Below, one piece after another: positions 55,446 to 64,000 of a DNA stretch of 64,000 bases. The stretch's first letter is position 1; each line of letters starts with the position of its first letter. Source of the DNA: Eunapius fragilis (Eukaryota; Porifera; Demospongiae; Spongillida; Spongillidae); NCBI GenBank assembly GCA_963681505.1, contig OY811974.1, positions 3,302,511 to 3,366,510 of the forward strand. The letters run 5' to 3'. Made by a program: the position numbers and the translations under genes. The notes under the pieces are model-generated. The model saw only the letters and a list, made by a program, of their open reading frames with translations, made no database searches and had not been told where the DNA came from.

Positions 55446-57911
55446 TAGATACAAACATGTGACATTTGCCAGCGAATGAACAGAAAACTCACTTGTGGCG
55501 TGCCTGAACTTCACCCAGTTCCCGTGAAATCCCCATGGTACATGATAGGGATTGATTTCATTGGTCCTGTTAGCCCACCTGGAGAAGATGGAAGTAAATA
55601 TATTCAATTAGTGACTATTTCACGAAATGGGTCGAGGCCATTCCAACACCAGACAAAACAGCAGCTACTGTTGCAAACTGCCTTTATAAGGTATGGCATG
55701 TATAAACTAATGATTTATATGCTGCAATTCATTACACTTTAGTGTTTATATTGCTTAGCATTAGTATTGCCTAGATGCATGTGCATAATGTAGCAGTGGG
55801 GTATGCACGTATAGGTGTTATTTCAGCAAATGTCTGCCATTTTGTGCTGTGCATGTATAATCATGTATATTCTTGTGCAGATCTTCATGAGAATGGGATT
55901 ACCCAGAGTTATACTCTCTGATAATGGTTCAGAGTTTTGCAATAAATTGAATGACAAGCTGGCTGAGATTCTTGGAGTGAAGAGGCGGCTTACTACACCA
56001 TGCCATCCTCAGGTAGGTGTCAAAAGCTATACTACATATCATGAAACCTTGATTAACATTATTCACAGGCAAATGGTCTGGATGAACATTCCAATCAGAC
56101 ACTGCAAAACATGCTGGCAAAGTTTGTTTCAACCAAACAAACAGTGTGGAGCTCCTACCTAGACAATTGTACTTTTGCATACAATACATCAAGACATGAG
56201 TCAAGCACATATACACCATTTCAATTAATGTTTGGTCGTCAAGCAATTCTACCTATTGATATAGACCTACAGAAGGAATCAGGTGATGAATTGCATCACA
56301 AGTATCAAGTGTTGAATGATCCAGATATTGTAGCAGTTCAACACAAACATCAGGTCATTTTGGAAGATGCAAAAAAGCACATTCTTGATGCTCAAAAGAA
56401 ACAAAAGCAGAAGTATGATTCAAAACGTGCCAAGCCAGATTGCTTTCAAGTAGGAGAGCTAGTGATGAAGAAGAATTTTAGAAGAAAGAAAATGAAAGGT
56501 GGTAAACTACAAGACCGATTTGATGGTCCACACAGAGTTGTTAAGAAGATGCCACATGGAATATATGAACAGATCAGCAAAGACGGCACTCTAATTCGAG
56601 CTACTGGAGGTCACCTTAAGATGTACCACAGCAATATGCTCCAAGGAAGTACTTCATTTGATGACAAGCAAGCCTCCAGCAAAGTGATATCTGATGATCC
56701 ATCAACCAGTGGTGTTAAGCCTGATGACACATCCATCTGCAGTGGTATTGAATGTGATGACCCATCCACCCCCAGTGATGCTGAGCATGATGGCCTACTC
56801 ACACCCAGTGATATTGGGTATGATGACACACTTACCACCAGTGATGTTGAGCATGATGGCTTAACCGCACCCAGTGATGTTGGATGTGATGGCACACAAA
56901 CCATCAGTCATGCTAAACCTGATTACCAACCCACCACAAGTGATATTGAGCCTAAAGACCTACTCCCCCTAAAAGATGCTGACTCTCCTGTCTTATACTA
57001 TTTTGCTCCTGCAAAACACGTTGTGCTACTAAAAGATGTCCACTGTGCAAGTTAAATCATTCATGCTGTGGACACTATTGCCATCCAGGTAAAAGTTGTT
57101 GTAATATGGAAACAGCAAAACCAAAAGAAGTTGTAAATCTAAGTGCCAGTGATGATGATGCCCAAAATGATTCTGTATGGATAAAAGTAGGAGAATCTGT
57201 GTTGCATAAGGAGGACAAAGTGGTATTGTCGAATGATGGATGGTTAATGGACAATATAGTACATGCAGCTCAACAGCTTCTTAAACAAAGTCATCCTCAT
57301 ATATCTGGCCTTCAAAACCCAATTCTTCAGAAAACAAATACCTTTGATGTGCAAAGAAACCTACCTAGACTTTGTACAATGCCTGAATATCAGAGACAAC
57401 CATGCACTGGATAACAGTATCTGCTGCTTCAAGCATTCCAGACACCATAAATGTATATGATAGCTTGAATGGTACATTAACTGAAACTTTGAAACAAATT
57501 ATTGCAGATTTAATGCATTCTGCGGGAAAGCAAATCACAGTACAGTATGTGAATGTTCAGTACCAGAAGGGTTTGCAGGACTGTGGTTTATTTGCAATAG
57601 CCTTTGCCTGCGAAATTTGCTTTGGCAAAGATCCTTCATCCGTTAAGTTTGTCCAATCCACAATGAGACAGCACTTTATAGAGGGACTAGAGCAAGGAAA
57701 TATTTTGCCATTTCCATCAGCTGTACGACGACAAAGATCACAGGTGGTGCGTCAAGAGGTGTTTAAAATATTCTGCTCTTGCAGGATGCCTAATGATGGT
57801 AGAAAAATGATTCAATGTTCAAAATGCAGAGAGTGGTATCATTTGAGCTGCGTCCGAGTCGACAGGAAATGTTTGAGACACACTGTGCCACGGTTCTGTG
57901 GTTGTAAATAA
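55446..57911 (+). pseudogene. Ginger1-type transposase: gypsy-like integrase + Ulp1 protease + PHD finger
   Basis: Ginger1 elements are cut-and-paste DNA transposons whose transposase derives from the gypsy integrase family and carries a C-terminal OTU or Ulp1 protease. Exon pieces: 55446-55692 (T-C-D-I-C-Q-R zinc end, G-I-D-F-I-G-P, then D-Y-F-T-K-W-V-E-A in another frame), about 55880-56012 (I-L-S-D-N-G-S-E-F), 56070-57050 (A-N-G-L-D-E-H-S-N, third acidic residue; GPY/F-like D-G-P-H-R-V-V). Next: a Cys-rich run (C-P-L-C-K-L-N-H-S-C-C), a Ulp1 domain with H-W-I-T-V-S-A, V-Y-D-S-L and G-L-Q-D-C-G-L-F-A-I-A (His-Asp-Cys triad), and a PHD finger (F-C-S-C-R-M ... C-S-K-C-R-E-W-Y-H-L-S-C ... F-C-G-C-K). 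Two GT-AG introns interrupt the integrase core. Frame breaks near 55607, 57010, 57355 and 57398 make this copy defective. Confidence 0.8.
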
Positions 57912-58029
57912 GTTAATCAGTTTAGTACTCAACGTAATCTATTGTACTCTGGTTTCATATTCTGTTATTACTCCGGTTTCATGTGATCAATTACTTTTCA
58001 AAATATTTGCATGTACTTGCATTGACACT

Positions 58030-58215
58030 TTCCACGGCAGACCATTATTTCCGGTAAAACTCACGGCTGGAAATTTTGGTACATACATATATACGCAAGT
58101 TAACGGACCAATATTTCCAACACGGACCATTATTTCCGGTAATATCGGTCCGGGTGGACCAAAATTCGTTGGAAATTTCGGTCCGCCCGGACCCAAATTT
58201 TCAGGACCAAAATTC
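58030..58215. repeat. Palindromic GGACC-rich block
   Basis: GACCATTATTTCCGGTAA occurs at 58039 and 58124. CGGACCAATATTTCCAAC (about 58103) is partly mirrored by GTTGGAAATTTCGGTCCG (about 58169). It may be a small MITE. Confidence 0.55.
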
Positions 58216-59111
58216 CGGTGACAGGCCTAGTAGCGCATGTGCGCTCAGTAAAACATTGCCAATCGTGTACATGACCTCCTCCCCGCATGTGTTTTTGAGT
58301 GGAGTTTTCTATTTACTGTATGGAGTTCTGCGTTTTCTACTTACGGTACTTCGATCACAGCGCTTACCGTTGCTTCAAACTTTTTCAAAGACTATAACAG
58401 CTAGAAAGCCGCCATCTTTTACACACAAAATGGTTTATTAACTATAGGTTTATATGCAATGGCTTTACGCATGACTCGCAATGTTCTATCTTCCGTACTT
58501 CACATCAGACGGTTTTCTAACGTAAAACACATACTTGGATTTTGCACTACCTCCTTGCCATCATGCACTCCGACTCTCCGAGGTCGGACACCATATTGGG
58601 TTCAAATTAAACTGCCATATCTTTTGATAGGAGCACACTAATCGCTTCGAATTAAGTTGGTACGTAGTAAAGTCCTGCAGCTATTGAAATGTTCTGTTAG
58701 TAAAACTTTAATCGATCCGTTACATGTTTATAGGCTAGGTGAACGAAGTATGTGCACATTTTCCCGCTTAATTCGCGCCGAATGGGGGCGGTTCGCCTTC
58801 GGGTTCGCTTGGGGCGAAAGTTTTCGAATATCATTCTTCAACCAGTGCAGTTGGTTTTATTGTCACTTTTATGTAATTACAAAGCTATAGAAGTTGATAA
58901 CAACTATAAAGGAAGCCCCATGGCATAGAAACAAGGTGCCATTTCCCCGCCATTTTTACCTGGTTCCACCTTTAGTATATGGAAAGATTACAAACAAAAT
59001 TACTACAGTATATGCGGCAAGTTACTTGGTAATGAACATTGCCAATCGCTACGAGTCCATATTTTTTCACCACAACTGTGATATAAAAACAAGTGATAAA
59101 ATATTCTCTAT

Positions 59112-59185
59112 ACGAGAAGGTTGGTGGTACTGATATAGGAATCAATGGTGATGGTGGTGTAAAAAGCAAGGGAACAAGGCTACAA
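59112..59185. mobile_element. Half copy of the fold-back MITE
   Basis: TACGAGAAGGTTGGTGGTAC ... GGTGGTGTAAAAAGCAAGGG matches the left arm of the family. The right arm is absent. Confidence 0.7.
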
Positions 59186-59477
59186 TTAATACAATTGTGC
59201 AATAATGCAATTGTACCGGTGAAAGTAGAATTTTTATATTGTACTCCAGGCCAGATCTACTCGGTGAACTTGGTAGGGTGCTGAGTCGATTCATTCAAAA
59301 TTTCATCGACTAAGCCTGGCATTTGCACCCATAAAAGACAAAGTGAACCAGTTGCAATGCATTGTCAAAGAACATTCTGAGTATTGAGCCACAATTGGTT
59401 GCTGCCATCCCCCCTTCAACAAAGAGACAAAAGTGCCAGTCCTGCTCATCATTTAATGTGTATTATGAATATGTTAC

Positions 59478-59980
59478 TTAAAGCTCAATTGGATGGTTAT
59501 AACCTTCTGGATCTATATAGGTTTCCTGAAGTGTTGGGCTATCTATAGCATGTAAAAATACATTCTGAAACCAATATAATTCTGTTAAATCAAATGCACA
59601 TACCAGTGCATACATACTCGTACGTAGGCCAACGTTACCAAGAAAATGGCGTATTTCAAGAGGCTTTAAAACCACTTCAGAAAATTCGTCATCACTAGCC
59701 TTTACCAAAAAACGATAGGACACTCTATTTACGTTATCTTAACATGTGTTGTTTGGCTATTTCTTGTGTCCGAGCATCGGTATCGCTTTTTGAATTCACG
59801 AGGTCTCCGTTCCCCGAGAGTAGTACCTTCGCTTTCGAGCGCTATAGCTAACGGTTCATAAGAAAAGGTGGTTTGATTTTTGCTATATAAAAGGGTAAAA
59901 GGTGCTTCTCTCTTATGGTGTGGCGTTAAACTGTATATTACACGTCGCGTATGTTGTGCACAGCACATTTGTAAGGACAT
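59478..59980 (-). CDS. Hypothetical minus-strand ORF pair, head to head with the NTPase gene
   Basis: 59980-59729 encodes 83 residues starting M-S-L-Q-M-C-C-A-Q-H-T-R-R, with R-E-A-P-F-T-L-L-Y-S and E-S-E-G-T-T-L-G-E-R-R. 59723-59478 encodes 81 residues (S-Y-R-F-L-V-K-A-S-D-D-E-F-S-E-V-V). They could be two exons of one gene joined by a short intron near 59730 (a GTAAAT donor is there), but this is unproven. No family recognised. The start lies 187 bp from the NTPase ATG on the other strand, so a shared promoter is possible. Confidence 0.3.
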
Positions 59981-60166
59981 CGGTTGTCTAGTTCGTTGCT
60001 ATGGGGGTTCGCAACCATTTCAATATTTCTGGGCGTAGGGCCTAATTTCAATGAGAGCAGACTACCGTGAAAGGCTGTGATGTATAGCAAAAGGTTGTAT
60101 AATTAGAGCAAGACTTTTTTCTTTAAATCTAATTATAGGTAATTCAGTAATATTAGTAGGCGCGCA

Positions 60167-61846
60167 ATGGAAAGGTTCATAGAACGAGAATGCAGCAGCT
60201 ACTTTTACATCGACGACAGTCGTCGCAGATTTATACAAGACACAGAGGAGACATTGAGTTCTCTTGTCAATGGAAAACTCCTACACAGAACTCACTTCCG
60301 TAGGCTCCTCCTCGGTCGAAAGGGAACGGGCAAAAGCACGCTCCTTGAAGTAATTGGGAAAGCGGCTAAATCAGTTTATAAAGAACAGCTAACCGTCTGC
60401 GACGTAGAGTTTCTAAACCCCACATTCGCAGTGCTTCCATCCACCTTAATAGCTATGGCTACCGGGGCAGAACAGTGTCTTCCTGTACGTATCAAAGTCC
60501 TTGACGATCTCTTGGACAAAAACAAGAAATTCGTTTTGTTCGTCGTGGACGAATTAGACCAAATTTTCCGTTCGGACAGCGCTATTGGGAAACAGATAAT
60601 TGGAGAGCTGGCCGAAATTGGCAATTCAAGTAAAGGAAGAGTTCACTGTATCATTAGTGGGTCCAGCAGTCGCCTTCGCCAGCTATGCTTTAGCAAACTT
60701 CCAAACAAGGATAAAGCTGAGTTCCCAAACTATGAAGGTATTGACCTTAACAGTACAAAATTCTCTGCCCGGTGGATACATCCTTTTCTGGGAAAGAATG
60801 ATTTTATCAATGTCTTCCGTATATTGCATGAAAATGATTATGATCAGCTGGATGAGTCTGAAAAGGTCAAGTTATATATTCTAACTGGAGGAAATGGCAG
60901 ACATATGGCAGAGAAGGATGTTAGTTTGAACACTTACAGTGTGTCTCTCAAGAATTTTTCTGATTCTGACATGACCTTGCTAAAAGCTCTCTTCACTTCT
61001 ACAAGGGACTTCATGTCCCGCTTTGAAGAGGCGCTTGACAAGGTGTCTAATTTCACTCGCTACATTCCACTCTCTACTGTTTTACATGAGCTCAGCGGTA
61101 CTACATTTGAAGACTTACTACCAACCCTGTATAATTTAGCTGATAGAGGTCTGCTTCGTTTCAAAGATTACCAGGATAAGTCGGGACATGGACATGAAGT
61201 ATCCCTTGGTACTCCCTTGATATACCTACAGCTAGCAAACATGAATAACTGTGACCTCACAGCACAAGAAGCTGCTGCCCTCATATGCCCTGAAGCAAAC
61301 CAAGAACTGTCTGGGGAAGTGGCAATGAGGTTTTTATTGCCAAAGGCATATGAATGTGGTATTGGTCACCAACTGAAGCGAAGACATGTAAAACAGCGGC
61401 AGCTGTACATTAATAGTGCAGGGAGTACTGATGACCCAAACATTGTAAACCTTAACTCCACTAGCAAGGAAGACCTAACAAGCTACTTCTACAAGGAACA
61501 ACCGGATGCATATGGAGCTGATGCTGTTATTCATGAAGTGGAGGAAAATGGTACGATGGTGGCACATCGCATACAGCTTAAGCTTGGAAGAAAGCGGATA
61601 GACTTACAGGAAGCTGAGAAAATTGCTAATAGATTTAGCACTCACGAGAAAACGATTGAATTTTTTTACTCACAGTGTGGAATAGAAGGATTGAAACAAA
61701 AATTTTATCTTGTGTCCACTAGATCTTTGGCACCTGCTGAAAGAGAATTTCTTACAAATCGCTGTATCACCACTATAGATGCAGCAATGCTGCGAGAGGT
61801 GGTGTGGCCAGATGTGGTAAAGGGTTTGGGTAAGCCTTACAATTAA
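60167..61846 (+). CDS. Intronless P-loop NTPase with C-terminal nuclease-like motif (Crinkler-like)
   Basis: 559 residues in one uninterrupted frame, flanked by intron-bearing genes and transposons. Walker A G-R-K-G-T-G-K-S-T at about 47-55; Walker B F-V-L-F-V-V-D-E-L-D-Q-I-F at about 122-134; sensor-like I-I-S-G-S-S-S near 163-169; helical middle with Y-I-L-T-G-G-N-G-R. Near 448-471, G-A-D-A-V-I-H-E then H-R-I-Q-L-K-L-G fits the D ... (E/Q)-x-K pattern of restriction-endonuclease-fold nucleases. Crinkler-type proteins, described in oomycetes, fungi and some free-living eukaryotes, combine these two parts; the NTPase is thought to regulate the nuclease. I recognise the architecture rather than a specific orthologue. 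Alternatives are an AAA/STAND regulator or a transposon-derived protein. It carries no signal peptide or transmembrane segment, so it is probably intracellular. Confidence 0.7.
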   Translation: MERFIERECSSYFYIDDSRRRFIQDTEETLSSLVNGKLLHRTHFRRLLLGRKGTGKSTLLEVIGKAAKSVYKEQLTVCDVEFLNPTFAVLPSTLIAMATGAEQCLPVRIKVLDDLLDKNKKFVLFVVDELDQIFRSDSAIGKQIIGELAEIGNSSKGRVHCIISGSSSRLRQLCFSKLPNKDKAEFPNYEGIDLNSTKFSARWIHPFLGKNDFINVFRILHENDYDQLDESEKVKLYILTGGNGRHMAEKDVSLNTYSVSLKNFSDSDMTLLKALFTSTRDFMSRFEEALDKVSNFTRYIPLSTVLHELSGTTFEDLLPTLYNLADRGLLRFKDYQDKSGHGHEVSLGTPLIYLQLANMNNCDLTAQEAAALICPEANQELSGEVAMRFLLPKAYECGIGHQLKRRHVKQRQLYINSAGSTDDPNIVNLNSTSKEDLTSYFYKEQPDAYGADAVIHEVEENGTMVAHRIQLKLGRKRIDLQEAEKIANRFSTHEKTIEFFYSQCGIEGLKQKFYLVSTRSLAPAEREFLTNRCITTIDAAMLREVVWPDVVKGLGKPYN

Positions 61847-62286
61847 GTGAAGAACGGACTGTTACGACTTACATCATCCGGAACTAAGTTGTTCATAAAC
61901 TTTTCATACACAAAATTTGTAGGAAAAGTACACTCTATGACACATTCAGTAAAAGCTGTATTGTCTTTGCATTTTGGAAATCTGAACCTGTCATGATTAT
62001 GTGCATTTATACATTATTATGCATAGGATATATTATTGAGAATACCCATTTTGAATTCATAGTCGCAGATTTCAAATGTTATACTTTTATGAATAAGTTG
62101 TAACGATGTACTTGCTGAGTGAGGGGGTTGAGGGTGGATGGCGACTCGGCAGTTTTTGTTCTGGGTGAAGAATTCATAAGTATGGGGTGTACGGGAGCGA
62201 GCGCAGCTGGGTAGCGCGGTTGGAAATCTTCGCTGCTTCGGTATAACAACCATAAGCGTCACAAGAGGTATTATACAGTGCAGCTC

Positions 62287-62397
<111 letters not shown>

Positions 62398-63018
62398 TTA
62401 CATGCTATAATTGTGATTATTTATTTCAATTATAGTAGTAAATGAGTAAATGGATTTTCTTTTTTGTTAGTTACCTGTAATTTATTCTCTCTTCAAGAAC
62501 ATTAACTTTAAGACACCAACACAAGATGCTTGCACATGCAAATTGCTTGGGTAAAGCAGCTCATGACTGTCTCTGACACTGGTTACGACATTTCTGACTC
62601 AATGAAAAACACTCCAACATGTGATAGAGACCATGAGAACAAGCATGCCAAATGACCATCATTACCACTCCCCAACTGAGATTTTGCTCGTTAATTTATA
62701 TTCATACTTCCAATTTACTAATCATGACACATGTGGATGTGCTTGTGTTCATTAATAATTCATAGGCAAGTCCCAAGCCCATGTTCCTCCCCTTGTCCAA
62801 GTAAGAGTGATGTAGCAATTCCTGCAGATAAGAAATTGTACAGGTCAATGCCCACTGTCATCAATAATCATACAAATGCAATGTGGTTGAAGAAGACCCA
62901 TGAGAACAGCCAAATGACACCCTGAAAATCACACACAAATACACACACACACAAACACACAAACAAACACACACACATCCACTCTCATGTATTGGCAGTG
63001 GGTAATGTTAGGGTGTCA

Positions 63019-63205
63019 TAGCGGATTCTGTCCCCCCCATAAATTGTCCCCCCGGACAGATTCCGCTAGCGGATTTTGTCTCCCGGACAGAATCTGCTAG
63101 CGGATTCTGTCCCCAACGGACAAACTCCGCTAGCGGAATCTGTCCGGGGGGACGCGTTTCGCTAGCGGATTTTGTTCCTCCTCCGCTAAATATGTCCCCC
63201 CATAA
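63019..63205. repeat. GCTAGC-centred palindrome cluster
   Basis: Repeated palindromic cores CCGCTAGCGGATT.TGTCC at about 63063, 63095, 63126 and 63158 alternate in orientation (GGACAGA.TCCGCTAGCGG). The block starts and ends with direct copies of TGTCCCCCCCATAAA (63030, 63193). Confidence 0.85.
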
Positions 63206-63716
63206 AAAGATATATACATGTAGTATCCCATTATGCCTTTCATGAATGTATGCGCATGCAGCTTCTGCTATAGCTGCGCATGCATCCACACGTCCTTCAC
63301 GGAGTTTTGCTTACCCAGGTTTTGGATGGATACCTGAGTGTCATTTTGCTAATCTGAGGAACTGTATCACAGTAGTGCGCTCTTACTAATCTAAGGAACT
63401 GTATCACAATGGTGTCAAATGATGCCTGCATGTTTTTTTTGACATTTAGAAGAAACAAGTAATAGTATGGTTTCATAAAATCTTTAATCTTAGTTGCAAC
63501 CCACACCACTAACTTCTCAAAAGTGGTTGACTCACTCCACAACCCCTATATTTTACCATGCATGTGTGCATGGTTCCCACTTACCACCGTCTCCCTCTTT
63601 CCCTATTATATTTTTACTTGTGAAGGGTAAATTAATCATTCACATACTGAATATTTTGTTTACAAATAACATTAGAAAGAATGTTTAACCGAAATTCATA
63701 TCTAACATAATCAACA

Positions 63717-64000
63717 TTAGTTTTGTGACTTGCAGACAGGACAGAACAATTTCTCTTTTCTTTGATTCCAAGCACTCTTTGGTATTGCAGCTACACACAC
63801 CTCCCCATGATACCATTCATGACAGTTGCTGCAACATATCATTGGAATTTCAGCAAGCCTTGGCAACCTGCAAGTGCAGTAGACTTTAACCAATTGCCTG
63901 GAATTGACTTTGAATCCTTCATGTCGTTTCCGATTTAACACGGGAAAACTAGTAAACTCTCCTGCCTCGACGCATTGTATCAAGTGCTGTCGTAATGCTG
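63717..64000 (-). pseudogene. C-terminal end of a second Ginger1-like protein (Ulp1 tail + PHD finger)
   Basis: On the minus strand from the window edge: A-L-R-Q-H-L-I-Q-C-V-E-A-G-E-F matches the end of the Ulp1 domain at 57665 (M-R-Q-H-F-I-E-G-L-E-Q-G). It is followed by a PHD finger (Y-C-T-C-R-L-P, C-C-S-N-C-H-E-W-Y-H, F-C-P-V-C) and a stop near 63717. No lesion is visible in the part shown, and the rest lies outside the window, so it might be intact. Sequence differs widely from the first copy, so they are different families or old copies. Confidence 0.6.

Larger units (their letters stand above)
57912..59477. other. Intergenic with small repeats
   Basis: Contains the palindromic block at 58030-58215 and a partial MITE at 59112-59185. 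Other short ORFs have no recognisable content. Confidence 0.4.

Overview
The window looks like nuclear DNA of a marine invertebrate, most likely a sponge. It has spliceosomal introns with GT-AG boundaries (one AT-AC), orthologues of animal genes (ADAM10, espin), and a heavy load of degraded transposons. A small repeat ORF (R-R-R-Y-E-E-D-L-E-E-N-R-A units) resembles ORFs I remember from the demosponge Amphimedon. The sponge assignment is an inference from memory; a cnidarian or another early-branching animal remains possible.

Layout. 1-10058 is transposon territory: the end of a Ty3/gypsy integrase, two diverged copies of a roughly 2 kb element (683-2490 and 5106-7326), fold-back MITEs, a hAT MITE and a nearly intact hAT transposase. 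10653-15880 (+) is an 11-exon ADAM10 orthologue; the assembled reading frame gives 745 residues and one intron has U12-type AT-AC ends. 26099-16173 (-) is a 17-exon espin-like gene (1089 residues: ankyrin repeats, disordered middle, repeated short motif, WH2-like tail) that converges on ADAM10. Its introns hold a 48-copy 35-bp minisatellite, a 148-bp CA microsatellite and a TA-flanked MITE. 27071-31378 (+) is an 11-exon gene for a signal peptide / ILEI (FAM3-type) / three FN3 / transmembrane protein (522 residues). 31380-34900 is retroelement debris, including the 3' end of a non-LTR element with a restriction-like endonuclease.

42303-35127 (-) is a two-exon gene for a protein of about 2071 residues: ten CCCH fingers, a DEAH-box RNA helicase, an RBR-like E3 zinc module, a PARP-like domain and two WWE-like domains. 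42304-49920 shows no convincing gene. 49920-59200 is again mobile DNA: a gypsy element with its 3' LTR start, a hAT relic and a Ginger1-type transposon (integrase + Ulp1 protease + PHD finger). 60167-61846 (+) is an intronless P-loop NTPase with a C-terminal restriction-endonuclease-like motif, resembling Crinkler-type proteins. The right edge carries a palindrome cluster and the tail of a second Ginger1-like ORF.

The host genes fall into two themes: cell surface and cytoskeleton (ADAM10, espin, ILEI-FN3), and candidate nucleic-acid defence or conflict proteins (the helicase-E3-PARP protein and the NTPase-nuclease). Linking the last two functionally is an inference. All exon models were assembled by eye from reading-frame continuity and splice dinucleotides.
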